A stretch of 64,000 nucleotides of DNA from GCA-002050365 sp964237235 (GCA_964237235.1 CAXSGY010000010.1:1-64000); one strand, 5' to 3'. Positions 1-8,383 are shown, counted from the first letter of the stretch. The notes: a model not told the origin generated them from the sequence alone. Numbers and translations are program-made.

Positions 1-673
1 GCATACTCGTCAGATAAATTCGATTATTCGTTTTCATTTATTTTTGTATTCTCCTGTCTTCGCTTACTAACAGACGCTCTACGGGGAAAAGAGCTTCTGT
101 TTGAATGAAATTAATTTGGAAATATGAATGACCGCATTTGTATGAGTCACATTGCCCTTCGTGAATTAAATCTGTCGCGGCATTGGAAAGGTTGCCGTAA
201 CTCAAGACAGCAGTCCTTTCATTCATTTCTCCTATTATTTTATTGTCGCAAACCTATTGAAAGCGACAAATCGGTCGTTACGATAGTTCTTTATAGTCGT
301 AAAGGATAAGTATTTTTGAAAATTCTAAAAATAATTTTGTGTTTTTTACAAAATTATCCCAGCATCTGTTAATCAGGTTTAACAAAAATAAAACCACGCT
401 AAAAAAGAAAAAATATTTTGCGCCGAAACTTTTAAGCCGACCTTATAATTATTTATAAGCAAACAATAGAGATTTTAATTTTGTGCGACAAAATCTCGGA
501 TTTTTTTTAAAGAGTTGACGGCTGTCAAAAAATTAAACACAAATTTGACTTTTTGATTTGGATTAACATAATTTGTTAAAATTTATACGCATCTATCCCG
601 GCAAATCAAAACGGTTCGCATCTCAAAAAGTTAGTTTTTGTTTAATTGTTGAGACTTTATAGAAGCGAAAAAA
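1..673. other. AT-rich intergenic region, no supported gene
   Basis: I see no convincing protein gene here. The short open frames on both strands overlap each other and have no ribosome binding site or recognisable motif. A small hairpin at 478-494 (arms attttgt/acaaaat) is followed by eight T residues at 501-508 and could be a weak plus-strand terminator for a gene that ends before this window. Confidence 0.5.
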
Positions 674-747
674 TACTCGCGGCAGGATTCGAACCTGCGA
701 CCTTCCGCTTCGGAGACGGACGCTCTAATCCACTGAGCTACGCGAGC
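674..747 (-). tRNA. tRNA-Arg (anticodon CCG)
   Basis: The minus strand gives a complete 74-nt cloverleaf. The 7-bp acceptor stem pairs gctcgcg with cgcgagt, with one G-U pair at the end. The D arm is gctcagtggattagagc. The anticodon stem tccgt/gcgga encloses the loop ctCCGaa, so the anticodon is CCG and the tRNA reads CGG (Arg). The T arm is gcagg-ttcgaat-cctgc and the discriminator base is A. The CCA end is not encoded. The gene lies 25 nt downstream of the lipoprotein cyclophilin gene's stop on the same strand. Confidence 0.95.
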
Positions 748-772
748 GCAAAATATTAAAATATCATAAAAT

Positions 773-1405
773 TTATTTCGGTTGAATCGTCACGCTTTTC
801 ACGACAATATTATCAATCGGTCGTTCACCTTGTTTCGGATTTACGCCCGAAATCGTGCGGACGTTGTTCATTCCCTCAATGACCTTGCCGAAAATCGTGT
901 AGCGACGGTCGAAACCGGGCTGTCGGCGAAGCATTATAAAAAATTGTGAATTAGCCGAATCGTTGTCCATTCCGCGCGCCGCGCCGACGAATCCGGTGTC
1001 GAACGGCAAATCGGAAAACTCGGCGGGAACATTCGGTTTGTCGGATTGTCCCATTCCGTCATTGTTCGGATCGTTATCCTTTGAATTCGGATCGCCGCCT
1101 TGAATGACATCCATATTGACGCGGTGAAAGGTCGTGCCGTTGTAAACGCCTTCCTTCGCCAATTCTTTGAAACGGGCGACCATTTTCGGCGCGATGTTTG
1201 AGTAAAGCTCGATTTTAATCGTGCCGTAAGCCGCCGCGTTTTCCATTTCGATAACGGCGACTTCGTTGTCGGCGACGGGCGCGACACCCGTTTTGATAAC
1301 GGCGTTCGACGGTTTATTCGCATTATTCGTATTCGATTTTTGGTCGCAGGCAGAAAAAAGCGCGAGTGAAAAAACGGCGATTAGAAAGAAGTTTTTTTTG
1401 CTCAT
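773..1405 (-). CDS. Cyclophilin-type peptidyl-prolyl isomerase, lipoprotein
   Basis: The 210-residue protein should catalyse cis-trans isomerisation of X-Pro bonds during folding of exported proteins. The N-terminus is a lipoprotein signal peptide with a lipobox (LFSAC, Cys20), so the protein is predicted to be lipid-anchored in the envelope. A Thr/Asn-rich linker follows, then a cyclophilin domain from about residue 50, with FHRV (93-96), GGDP (103-106) and NSQFFIML (152-159), the usual active-site motifs. An insertion rich in Asp and Asn follows GGDP, as in bacterial periplasmic cyclophilins. A cytoplasmic paralogue lies 0.6 kb away (1980-2468) with dtd between them. The family call is firm; the individual substrate is unknown. 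Confidence 0.9.
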   Translation of the reverse strand: MSKKNFFLIAVFSLALFSACDQKSNTNNANKPSNAVIKTGVAPVADNEVAVIEMENAAAYGTIKIELYSNIAPKMVARFKELAKEGVYNGTTFHRVNMDVIQGGDPNSKDNDPNNDGMGQSDKPNVPAEFSDLPFDTGFVGAARGMDNDSANSQFFIMLRRQPGFDRRYTIFGKVIEGMNNVRTISGVNPKQGERPIDNIVVKSVTIQPK

Positions 1406-1426
1406 AAATAATTTTAAAAGTTAGTT

Positions 1427-1876
1427 TCAAAAAAGTTTTCGGCTGTCGAGCAGAATCGTGACCGGACCGTCGTTGACGAGTTCGACATCCATCATCGTCT
1501 GAAATTGTCCGGTGGCGACGCGTGCGATTTGCTTGCGGGCTTCCGCCGTAAAAAATTCATAAAGCGCGTTCGCCTTTTCCGGCGCGGCGGCTTTAATAAA
1601 AGAAGGTCGGCGACCTCTGCGCGCGTCGCCGCAGAGCGTGAATTGCGAAACGACGAGCAATTCGCCTTTGATGTCAGCGAGCGATAAATTCATCTTTTCC
1701 GTCGCGTCTTCAAAGATGCGTAAATTGACGATTTTTTCGATTAGATAAATCGCGTCCGTTTCCGAATCTTCGTCCGCCACGCCGAGCAGAACCAAAATTC
1801 CTCTGCCAATTTCGCCGACGATTTTTTCTCCGACTGAAACCTTCGCGCGTGAAACTCTTTGGATAACCGCTCTCAT
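1427..1876 (-). CDS. dtd: D-aminoacyl-tRNA deacylase
   Basis: Dtd hydrolyses D-aminoacyl-tRNA (and Gly-tRNA-Ala), which keeps D-amino acids out of proteins. The protein starts MRAVIQRV, has the SQFTL motif followed by CGDARRGRRPSF, and ends with the Gly-cisPro-type motif NDGPVT, all diagnostic. At 149 residues it has the normal family length. I chose the ATG at 1876. The frame stays open further upstream, but those extra 17 residues (Phe-rich) are encoded by the arm of a simple-sequence hairpin rather than by conserved Dtd sequence. No clear Shine-Dalgarno precedes the ATG; the leader is the repeat itself. Confidence 0.95.
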   Translation of the reverse strand: MRAVIQRVSRAKVSVGEKIVGEIGRGILVLLGVADEDSETDAIYLIEKIVNLRIFEDATEKMNLSLADIKGELLVVSQFTLCGDARRGRRPSFIKAAAPEKANALYEFFTAEARKQIARVATGQFQTMMDVELVNDGPVTILLDSRKLF

Positions 1877-1879
1877 AAA

Positions 1880-1979
1880 CAAAGTGAAAAAGTGAAAATG
1901 TGAAAAGGGCGAAAAGTTAATTTTCAAATCAAAAGTAAATTTTCAAGATGACATTTTCACATTTTCACTTTTCCGCTTT
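1880..1979. repeat. Simple-word inverted repeat filling the ppiB-dtd gap
   Basis: The left arm is built from agtgaaaa/atgtgaaaa words (about 1884-1908) and the right arm is its complement, ttttcacattttcac followed by ttttcc (about 1952-1975). Between them is an AT-rich loop that contains a second inner pair (ttaattttcaaat / gtaaattttcaag). The element occupies the whole gap between the ppiB stop (1980) and the dtd start (1876), and replaces a normal ribosome binding site. Similar gtgaaaatgtgaaaa words recur after larE near 41396. Confidence 0.8.
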
Positions 1980-2468
1980 TTAACTTTCCTCAACTGTTAC
2001 TCTGTCCATCACAATTGGTTCAATCGGTTTGTCGCGGTCGTTTACGGCGACTTCGGCGATTTCGTCAACGACCTGCTGACCTTCGATGACTCTGCCGAAT
2101 TTCGTATAAAGCGGCGGCAAAGGGTAATCGAAATGCATGATAAAAAACTGCGAGCCGTTCGTGTTCGGTCCGGCGTTCGCCATCGCCACCGTGCCTTTGT
2201 TGTATGGTCCTTGATAAAGCGCGGAATTTTTGTCAATCTCGTCGTCGAATTTTCCACCCCACGCCGACTCGCCGCCGTAGCCTTCGCCCAGCGGGTCGCC
2301 GCCCTGAACCATAAAATTTTTAATCACGCGGTGAAAAATCACGCCGTCGTAATAATTGCGCTCCGCCAGCAGACGAAAATTTTCCGTCGTTTTCGGCGCG
2401 TCTTCTTCGAGCAGTTCAAATTTGATAATGCCCATATTCGTTTGAATCGTCGCAATTCTGTTTGCCAT
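1980..2468 (-). CDS. ppiB: Cytoplasmic cyclophilin peptidyl-prolyl isomerase
   Basis: A 162-residue single-domain cyclophilin without a signal peptide, so it is predicted to act in the cytoplasm on X-Pro bonds. FHRVI (45-49), QGGDP (55-59) and NGSQFFIMH (104-112) are intact. The ATG is preceded in the minus sense by aggagattt, a good ribosome binding site about 8 nt away. It lies upstream of dtd and the lipoprotein cyclophilin on the same strand, and the three genes could be one transcript that ends near the tRNA. PpiB versus another cyclophilin subclass is inferred from length and compartment only. Confidence 0.9.
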   Translation of the reverse strand: MANRIATIQTNMGIIKFELLEEDAPKTTENFRLLAERNYYDGVIFHRVIKNFMVQGGDPLGEGYGGESAWGGKFDDEIDKNSALYQGPYNKGTVAMANAGPNTNGSQFFIMHFDYPLPPLYTKFGRVIEGQQVVDEIAEVAVNDRDKPIEPIVMDRVTVEES

Positions 2469-2580
2469 TGAAATCTCCTGTAAATTTATTGTTTATTGCC
2501 TTTTATAAATGCTTTCCGTTCGATTATTTTAACAATTTCCGGTTCGAGTTAGCCAACCGCGTTTTTCTTTAAAGTGAAAA

Positions 2581-2994
2581 TCATTTTATCTTAACGACCG
2601 GCTGATCGGGATGCGCGGGATTTGGAATTAATTTCTGATTGTTGTAATCAACCAGCATATCAATTACTTTCAGGACGGTTTGTCCGATAATCACTTCGTC
2701 GCCTAAAACCATCGCGTTTTCGGTTGTGATTCTGCCGATGATATTGAAAGTTATCGGTTCGGTCAGATTAACGCTGTCTTTGCTTCCGCCAGCATATTCC
2801 GCGACCCGCGTTCCAATCGGTAAAACACCGAGTTGTTCCACAACATTTTGCGGAACGACCGAAGAAACCGCGCCCGTATCAACGAGTGCGTCGGCTTCGT
2901 AATGTCTGATTTCGCTTTCGCTGATTTTGCCGCGTCTCGCCAAACCTTCATCAATCGCATTCGTCAATTTTACTTTCACTCGAACTTCGCCCAT
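2581..2994 (-). CDS. Small clan AA (retropepsin-like) aspartic protease family protein
   Basis: The 137-residue protein carries the retropepsin-type active-site motif LVDTGAVSSVVP at about residues 36-47. A second hydrophobic-hydrophobic-Gly-like segment (EVIIGQTVL, about 100-108) and a following DMLVDYNNQKLIP stretch are typical of bacterial single-domain aspartyl protease homologues. Family members would work as a dimer, because each chain supplies one catalytic Asp. No signal peptide is seen, so it is probably cytoplasmic. A GGGAGC ribosome binding site lies about 11 nt before the start, and the gene starts 7 nt after the HAD gene stop, so they are likely co-transcribed. Substrate unknown. 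Confidence 0.8.
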   Translation of the reverse strand: MGEVRVKVKLTNAIDEGLARRGKISESEIRHYEADALVDTGAVSSVVPQNVVEQLGVLPIGTRVAEYAGGSKDSVNLTEPITFNIIGRITTENAMVLGDEVIIGQTVLKVIDMLVDYNNQKLIPNPAHPDQPVVKIK

Positions 2995-3001
2995 CGTTTT
3001 T

Positions 3002-3865
3002 TCAAGCTCCCAAAATAAATTTCTCTATCGCCAATGCTACACCGCTTTCGTCGTTCGATAAAGTTTGATGATATTTCGGATTCTCCAACAGTTCGGGCGC
3101 GGCGTTGCCCATCACGACGGGCGTTCCGGCGTATTCGAGCATTTCCAAATCGTTAAAATTATCGCCCATCGTCATCACGTTTTCCGCCGTCAAATTATTC
3201 AGCCGCGCGAGCTTTTCAACGCCGATGCCTTTCGATGCGTCGGGCGGCAAAACGTCAATCAGAGTGAAATTTAATTTCGGATATTGAGTCGTCAAAATCA
3301 TCGCCGAATCTTTTAATTCGTCGCGCAGAATCATTTCCAAATGTGCCATCGGCTGGCACGCGCCGGAAAAAGAAACGTGAACCGTTTCAAAATCTTCGAC
3401 GATTTTCTCCAGATTTTCGACGCGCCGAACAGATTCTTCGGCATCCGCGCCGTGCAGACGTTTCGCCCACGCGACGTATTTTTGCAGCGGAATATTTTCT
3501 TCGGAAATCGCGTCGTAAAGCAAAACGCCTTTGCCAATCGGATCGGCGGAAACGAGCGCGTTGCCGCCGAACTTTTTGCCGACGCGCAGAATTTCAAAAA
3601 CCGTTTCGTGCGGAATCGTCGAAACCGCGACCGTTTCCAAAGATTCGGCGTATTTCAAAAGCGCGCCGTTGTGACAAACGATGGGAGCGTTTAATTGCAA
3701 CTGAAAAGCGATTGGCAAAGCGTCCCGAAAACGCCTGCCCGTCGCAATCGTCACTAGAACGCCCGCGCTTTCGGCTCGTTGAATCGCTTCGATATTTTGT
3801 TCGGAAATTTCGCCGCGCGAATTTAATAAAGTTCCGTCGAGGTCTAAGGCAAGAAGTTTTATCAT
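3002..3865 (-). CDS. Cof-type HAD-IIB family phosphatase
   Basis: The 287-residue protein has the HAD motif I DLDGTLLNS (residues 8-16, nucleophile Asp8 and Asp10). It also has motif II VTIATGRR (about 37-44) and motif IV MGDNFNDLEM in the C-terminal quarter. The long central cap segment is the IIB (Cof) type. Members dephosphorylate small sugar phosphates, pyridoxal phosphate or flavin intermediates, and the substrate cannot be told from sequence. The start codon overlaps the stop of the upstream membrane-protein gene in an ATGA arrangement, which suggests translational coupling. Confidence 0.9.
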   Translation of the reverse strand: MIKLLALDLDGTLLNSRGEISEQNIEAIQRAESAGVLVTIATGRRFRDALPIAFQLQLNAPIVCHNGALLKYAESLETVAVSTIPHETVFEILRVGKKFGGNALVSADPIGKGVLLYDAISEENIPLQKYVAWAKRLHGADAEESVRRVENLEKIVEDFETVHVSFSGACQPMAHLEMILRDELKDSAMILTTQYPKLNFTLIDVLPPDASKGIGVEKLARLNNLTAENVMTMGDNFNDLEMLEYAGTPVVMGNAAPELLENPKYHQTLSNDESGVALAIEKFILGA

Positions 3866-4416
3866 TTAAGAGAAATTTTAGCCTGAAATTTCTCTACGAC
3901 AAAACGCGGCAAAACGAAGCTTTGAACGACGAAACAAATGCCGACGAAAATAAACAAAACAAATTCTGTTTTAGTTGAATCGTATAAAATAAATTGATTG
4001 AATGATTCGGTTCGCTCAGGCAATTGCCCGATAGATTTGTAAAGCGTGAAAGATTTGTAAAACCAAAAAAGAAAACAGAAAAACGTAACGAAATTGAACA
4101 ACAGAGCCGCAAAAAATCTTTTGAAAGTACCTTTTCTCAGCAAAAAACAGGCGAGCGGATTGGTAAAAAATTGAAGTCCGTAAAGCAGATACCAGAAAGA
4201 ATAATCATAATAACAATTTGAAAAACCGAAGGAAATTGAATCTTTTTGAGCGGGATTATTTGCCGATTCTCTTTTTCTTTCCTGCTCATATTTTACGCTT
4301 TGATTGTAATTTTCGACCGCCTTATTTTCGAGATTCGAATAATAAGTGCAGGTCATAAGAATCACTAATAAAAGCATCAAACGGCGTTCAACGGTAGAAA
4401 CTAAAAACTTCGGCAT
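3862..4416 (-). CDS. Uncharacterised membrane protein
   Basis: I do not recognise this protein. It has about four hydrophobic stretches: one near the N-terminus (RLMLLLVILMTC), one around the aromatic YYDYSFWYLLYGLQFF segment, one around FFAALLFNFVTFFCFLFWFY and one near the C-terminus (FVLFIFVGICFVVQSF). This pattern suggests a small integral inner-membrane protein. I chose the ATG at 4416 (MPKFLVST), because a strong AAGGAG lies 8 nt upstream; an in-frame GTG at 4434 would put that site inside the gene. It overlaps the HAD gene by 4 nt (ATGA). Confidence 0.6.
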   Translation of the reverse strand: MPKFLVSTVERRLMLLLVILMTCTYYSNLENKAVENYNQSVKYEQERKRESANNPAQKDSISFGFSNCYYDYSFWYLLYGLQFFTNPLACFLLRKGTFKRFFAALLFNFVTFFCFLFWFYKSFTLYKSIGQLPERTESFNQFILYDSTKTEFVLFIFVGICFVVQSFVLPRFVVEKFQAKISLK

Positions 4417-4477
4417 CGCAAAATCTCCTTTCACAAATTAGACACCGAAATTTTTCAAAAGTTCCGCAATCAGCCGA

Positions 4478-5281
4478 CTAATTCCTTAAAAATACCAGGA
4501 CTTCATTTTCAAATGCGGCTTTCAGCTTTTCCCGATCCAGAGGATTTTTATTGGTATTTTCAGAGGATTTTTCCTTGCACTCGTAATTAATGCTGTTCAG
4601 TTTGATTTGTGAACCGTTCGCATCTTTCGATAGATGGAAGCTGGCATACGGCGTATTTTCGCAAAACTTTTCTTTGAGTTTAAGTCCGACGGTTATTTCA
4701 TTTTGATTCTGATTTTTTTGTTCGTAAAATTCGTCCGTTTCAAAGTCCTGCAACTTCTTAAGAATTTCAACGGGCGTTTTTTCGATCTTGTAAGTTTCAT
4801 TAAATTCCTCAAAATAATAATTTTCTCTGGGCGGCGAAGTCGCCGTGAACGCGAAGACGGAAACGAGCGCAATCGCCGTCAGCGCGAAATTTCGTGAAAA
4901 CTTCGGCAGGCGGATCGGTTCATATATTTCGCCGTAAATCCAAGCCGGCGGCAAAATCAAAAACGCAATCAAATCGCTATAATCAACTGTTCGACCGATA
5001 CCGAAAAATCCTGTAGAATTCCACCAATCAATAAATCCGCCCGCAAACGGCGATTTCCAAAACGTGAAAAAAGCAACGATAAACGCAAAAATAAACGGTT
5101 TTAACTTCGGAAAAAAAGCCGTCCAAAAAAGCGCGAAAACGAAAAGTCCGGCGAAATCGGAAAGTTTGCCGGTGAGAAAATTGTGAAATTGCACTTTTAA
5201 AATGAAATCATTGAACAGGAGAACAAATAGTCCGAGCAAAAATAACGGTGAGAGTAAAATTCGGCGGTTATCATTTTGCAT
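4478..5281 (-). CDS. Uncharacterised polytopic membrane protein
   Basis: A 267-residue protein of unknown function. The N-terminal 160 residues hold about four or five membrane segments. A conserved-looking GKLSDFAGLFVFALFW stretch (about residues 38-53) and a polar loop WWNSTGFFGIGRTVDYSD lie among them. The C-terminal 100 residues are soluble, charged and probably extracytoplasmic. It starts just upstream of the BrnA stop (2-nt gap), so it shares the transcript of the toxin-antitoxin pair and the genes around it. No catalytic motif is visible. Confidence 0.6.
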   Translation of the reverse strand: MQNDNRRILLSPLFLLGLFVLLFNDFILKVQFHNFLTGKLSDFAGLFVFALFWTAFFPKLKPFIFAFIVAFFTFWKSPFAGGFIDWWNSTGFFGIGRTVDYSDLIAFLILPPAWIYGEIYEPIRLPKFSRNFALTAIALVSVFAFTATSPPRENYYFEEFNETYKIEKTPVEILKKLQDFETDEFYEQKNQNQNEITVGLKLKEKFCENTPYASFHLSKDANGSQIKLNSINYECKEKSSENTNKNPLDREKLKAAFENEVLVFLRN

Positions 5282-5283
5282 AT

Positions 5284-5565
5284 TTATTTCGCCTGCTGAA
5301 CTTCCATATACGCCCGTAGAAGCTGGTTGATTTTCGTTTGATAATCGCGTTCCTGCGCTTTAAAGAATTCGATAATATCTTTATCAATCAAAATTTCTTT
5401 TTCCATTTTTTTCGGAATCGGCTTGAAGCTTTTTCGCACCAAAGAATTTTTGAACATATCTTCCGTAATGGGCGGAATGTCGGAAAAATCAATGTCTTCT
5501 TCCTTCATATTTCGCAGCCGCTCAACATCAGTTCCGAATTTCTCTAAAGTATTTGTCTTGCTCAT
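5284..5565 (-). CDS. brnA: BrnA-type antitoxin
   Basis: A 93-residue protein with the BrnA pattern. A short acidic N-terminal part contains DFSDIPPITEDMF (about 26-38). A basic linker follows (RKSFKPIPKKMEKEILIDKD), then a C-terminal ribbon-helix-helix-like segment ending in KINQLLRAYM. BrnA neutralises the BrnT ribonuclease and, as a complex, represses its own operon. The gene starts inside the 3' end of the upstream BrnT gene (38-bp overlap), which is the usual toxin-first order of this system. Confidence 0.85.
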   Translation of the reverse strand: MSKTNTLEKFGTDVERLRNMKEEDIDFSDIPPITEDMFKNSLVRKSFKPIPKKMEKEILIDKDIIEFFKAQERDYQTKINQLLRAYMEVQQAK

Positions 5566-5803
5566 ATTTTATCGCCTTTCTAACTGAAATGATTCTAATA
5601 AGTTGATCCGTTTCGAGGTGCGAAACAGCTATTACTTCGCCGAATAACAAACCTAACGTTAAATATCGAATTTTCCCATAATCAAAGCGGTCATCAATTT
5701 CCGTCGCCGTCTCGTTTTCAAAAACTTGCCAAACGTCCGCGAAATCAATCCCGTGCCGCTGCAAATTTACTAATCGCTTGTTTTCGTCCCATTCATATTT
5801 CAT
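5528..5803 (-). CDS. brnT: BrnT-type ribonuclease toxin
   Basis: The 91-residue protein starts MKYEWDENK and continues with NLQRHGIDFADVWQVF. It has the central DDRFDYGKIRYLTLG strand region and ends with RIISVRKAIKYEQ, matching the BrnT (RelE-fold) family from end to end. BrnT is an mRNA-cleaving toxin of a type II system. I chose the ATG at 5803, because the nine extra upstream residues in the open frame are not family sequence. It overlaps brnA by 38 bp. The pair sits between mltG and a membrane-protein gene on the same strand and looks intact. Confidence 0.88.
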   Translation of the reverse strand: MKYEWDENKRLVNLQRHGIDFADVWQVFENETATEIDDRFDYGKIRYLTLGLLFGEVIAVSHLETDQLIRIISVRKAIKYEQDKYFREIRN

Positions 5804-5830
5804 TGTAGATGCAATAAAAATAAGGGTCAA

Positions 5831-6880
5831 TCATTTATTTCTTTGCTGTTCGAGCCAAACCTGATAAGCGGCTTTAGCGCGTTCAAATTCGGCGGCGTTG
5901 TTGAAAAAGACCGATGTGCCGTCGGTTTTCGTGACGTCGAGAACGTAGAAAATATAATCGGTCTGCGCCGGATTGAGCGCGGCTTTCAACGCGCTTTCCG
6001 AGACGGAAGAAATCGCGCCGGGTGGAATGCCGCCGAAGCGTCTAGTGTTATACGGCGAATCGTTTTCCAAATCGCTTTTGTGAATCGTGCCGTCCCAACG
6101 GTTTTGCATTTTGGCGACGTAAACCGCCGTCTGGTCTATGCCAAGCGGAATGTTTTTCGCAAGGCGGTTGTAAATGACCGACGCGACGACGGGGCGTTCC
6201 GATTCGATTCTCGATTCGGTTTCGACGAGCGACGCGATGGTCACGATTTCGTGCGGCGTTCTGCCGAGCTGTTTGGCGCGCTCGTTCCATTCGGGCTTCC
6301 ACGTTTTTTTGAATTGCTCGACCATCATTCGGATAATCTGTTTCGGCGTGGCATCTTTGGCAACGTTATAGGTCGTCGGAAACATATAACCTTCGAGATT
6401 TTTCGCCGCCGGGTCAAAGTCTTTAATCAGCGAAACGTCGTCCATCAAATTCAAAATCGCTTTGTCGTCCGTCGGCGGATTCTGCGGAAATTTTTCGGCG
6501 AGACGTTTGGCGATGTCAAAGCGCGTGAAGCCTTCGGGAATCGTCAATTTATTCGTGCGCTCTTCGCCTTTTTCGAGTTCCTTTAAAACCTGAAGCGGCG
6601 TGATCGGCGAATCGAATTGATATTCGCCCGCCTGAATCTTGCCCGCGTCGCCGAACGAGCGCAGATAAATCTGCACGGGCAATTCGCCGGGCAGAATATT
6701 TTCGGCGGCGAGCGTATTGATGATTTCGTTGGTCGTCGCGCCCTTCGGAATTTGAATGTATTTGCCAACCTTGTCGTGCTGGTGCGGCGCGTTCATCGTT
6801 TTGTAAATCCAATACGAAACGCCGCCGACGGCGAGCAGTAAGATGATAAAAACGGCGAAAAGAATTTTTACGAATTTCAT
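5831..6880 (-). CDS. mltG: Endolytic murein transglycosylase MltG
   Basis: MltG cleaves nascent peptidoglycan glycan strands at the inner membrane and sets their length. The 349-residue protein has one N-terminal transmembrane helix (about residues 4-24) and a LysM-like region. The YceG/MltG catalytic domain follows, with EGYMFPTTY, ASLVETES (the catalytic Glu region), VIYNRL, IDQTAVY and SPYNTRRFGGIPPGAI. I chose the ATG at 6880, which gives the normal family length; the frame runs further upstream through a palindromic repeat but without homology there. There is no strong ribosome binding site. It is divergent from thpR, with the 126-bp palindromic element between them. Confidence 0.93.
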   Translation of the reverse strand: MKFVKILFAVFIILLLAVGGVSYWIYKTMNAPHQHDKVGKYIQIPKGATTNEIINTLAAENILPGELPVQIYLRSFGDAGKIQAGEYQFDSPITPLQVLKELEKGEERTNKLTIPEGFTRFDIAKRLAEKFPQNPPTDDKAILNLMDDVSLIKDFDPAAKNLEGYMFPTTYNVAKDATPKQIIRMMVEQFKKTWKPEWNERAKQLGRTPHEIVTIASLVETESRIESERPVVASVIYNRLAKNIPLGIDQTAVYVAKMQNRWDGTIHKSDLENDSPYNTRRFGGIPPGAISSVSESALKAALNPAQTDYIFYVLDVTKTDGTSVFFNNAAEFERAKAAYQVWLEQQRNK

Positions 6881-6960
6881 TATTGGCAATTTTATCAGAA
6901 AATCTATCTGCGGATAAATACGAGTAAAATTCGGCTTCTGATTCAAAAATTGCACGAGAA

Positions 6961-7086
6961 GGAGCGCGGACGGCTCGTCCGCATTCGAGCGCAGGCGGCG
7001 CGAGACATACCGTAGTCGTCGAGCCGCTCGATAATAATCGAACAACGTCGCTTCCGCTCCGTTGGCGGACGAGCCGTCCGCGCTCC
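6961..7086. repeat. 126-bp palindromic element, copy 1
   Basis: The ends at 6961-6982 and 7065-7086 are perfect 22-bp inverted repeats beginning GGAGCGCGGACGGCTCGT. The interior contains gcgcgagacataccgt and an ataataatcgaacaacgtcgct segment. The same element, also exactly 126 bp, recurs at 60043-60168 with identical ends and a similar interior. No protein is encoded, so this is a non-autonomous palindromic repeat of REP or MITE type. It lies in the divergent gap between mltG and thpR. Confidence 0.9.
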
Positions 7087-7127
7087 GACCGGCGCGTTGT
7101 TTATGCTGTTGCTTCGCATAAAATCTT

Positions 7128-7697
7128 ATGAAAAGAATTTTCACAGCCGCGGATGTTTCCGACGAAGCGCGGCGATTGATTTCAAATTATATCGAAGATT
7201 TACGCGGGGAATTTCCGCAGATTCGCGTCGGTTGGGAACGAGCGGAAAAGCTGCATCTGACGCTGAAATTTTTCGGCGATGTTGCAGAAAAGAATTTAGA
7301 AAAAATAATCGAAGCCGCCGCGCAAACGGCGCGCGCGTTCACGAATTTCGATTTGCAAATCGTCGGCACGGGCGCGTTTCCGTCGGCGCGAAACGCCAGA
7401 GTTTTGTGGCTCGGCGTAAAAGACGACGCGGGAAATTTGTTACGTTTAAACAAACGATTTGAAGAAGAATGCGCACGGCGAAATTTTCCGAAAGAAGCGC
7501 GAACCTTCAAACCGCATCTGACAATCGCGCGTTTACGCGAGCCGCGCTTTTCGCAAACGCTGATTGAAAAACATCTGCGAAACGAATTTGTTTCACCTGC
7601 TTTTGAAGCGTCGGAACTCGTCATTTACGAAAGCCGTCTGCAAAGAACGGGTTCAATATATTCAGTTGTCGGTTGTAAAAAATTTATGAATTCCTGA
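7128..7697 (+). CDS. thpR: RNA 2',3'-cyclic phosphodiesterase
   Basis: The 189-residue protein belongs to the 2H phosphoesterase superfamily (LigT/ThpR). It carries both His-x-Thr motifs: HLTLKFFG at about residues 43-50 and KPHLTIAR at about 128-135. ThpR opens 2',3'-cyclic phosphates at RNA ends. The C-terminal ELVIYESRL...GSIYSVV strand is typical of the family. The start MKRIFTAAD matches family starts, but there is no obvious ribosome binding site upstream. It is cytoplasmic and divergent from mltG. Confidence 0.93.
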   Translation: MKRIFTAADVSDEARRLISNYIEDLRGEFPQIRVGWERAEKLHLTLKFFGDVAEKNLEKIIEAAAQTARAFTNFDLQIVGTGAFPSARNARVLWLGVKDDAGNLLRLNKRFEEECARRNFPKEARTFKPHLTIARLREPRFSQTLIEKHLRNEFVSPAFEASELVIYESRLQRTGSIYSVVGCKKFMNS

Positions 7698-8025
7698 TTC
7701 TCCATTCATCGCCATATATTCAGCGACGAACAGATAATAACTTGCAAAAACGGGTGAAAAGATTGAAAACTCTTGATTTTAGGCGCAAAACTTTTTGATG
7801 TCTCGCGGCTGATTTAAAACCTCAGAAAACTAAAGATTGATTTTAATGTAATTGTCGGCTATGATTAAGCCGATTTCACATTTATCAGCTAGAATCTGTT
7901 TTTTTGAGACGGCTCGTAATTACGATTTCTAAAATAGACGCACATATTTCTTAATTTCAAAACCACTGAATGCCCCATCATTCACGCGGAGACTGCAAAA
8001 AGTTTTCAAGGGAGAAATGTGTCTT
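7698..8025. other. Intergenic region before an accessory patch
   Basis: About 330 nt without a supported gene between thpR and the first gene of the accessory patch. It is AT-rich and contains no convincing hairpin terminator or tRNA. From here to about 10.8 kb the sequence visibly contains fewer of the gcg/cgc/gaa-type codons that dominate the rest of the window. Confidence 0.4.
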
Positions 8026-8310
8026 ATGGATTACACCGCAGATGCTCAAACATTTATTAACCGTCATAAACTTAACGGAACTGTTATGACAGATTCCTTA
8101 GGAGAAGATTTAGCTCGGCAGGCATTTAGCCGGATGAATGTCGTCGTAAAAGTTTTCGATGTCTTGTCTGATACAACAGACCGTTTTTACGCAGGTATGA
8201 AAATGGTCGAGTTTTTAGGCGATGCTGCATTACTTAATTTCGCAAAATATAAAGAAGGCAACGCTTTGCTTAATGCCGTCAATAATTGTTTCGGTGCTTT
8301 CTCGCGCTGA
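8026..8310 (+). CDS. Small protein of unknown function
   Basis: A 94-residue protein that I do not recognise. It is probably all-helical, with alternating polar and hydrophobic stretches (DLARQAFSRMNVVVKVFDVL, FYAGMKMVEFLGDAALLNFA), and has no signal peptide. The ATG at 8026 (MDYTADAQ) has AAGGGAG about 11 nt upstream; an ATG three codons earlier would place that site directly on the start codon. The next gene (8384) is preceded by a perfect AGGAGG and lies 73 nt downstream on the same strand. Shared orientation and composition suggest that the two belong together. Confidence 0.6.
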   Translation: MDYTADAQTFINRHKLNGTVMTDSLGEDLARQAFSRMNVVVKVFDVLSDTTDRFYAGMKMVEFLGDAALLNFAKYKEGNALLNAVNNCFGAFSR

Positions 8311-8383
8311 ATTGGTATGGTAATAATCGCAAGAAATTATTTCAGGATTAAAATCTCCGAAAAATTCTTAGGAGGGTTTCAAA

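Noticed and set aside
38..309. Two overlapping short open frames on opposite strands near the window start
   Set aside because: No ribosome binding site, no recognisable motif, and they overlap each other in AT-rich intergenic sequence.
5284..5803. The toxin-antitoxin pair as a novel system
   Set aside because: Both proteins match the known BrnT/BrnA families from end to end with the usual gene order.
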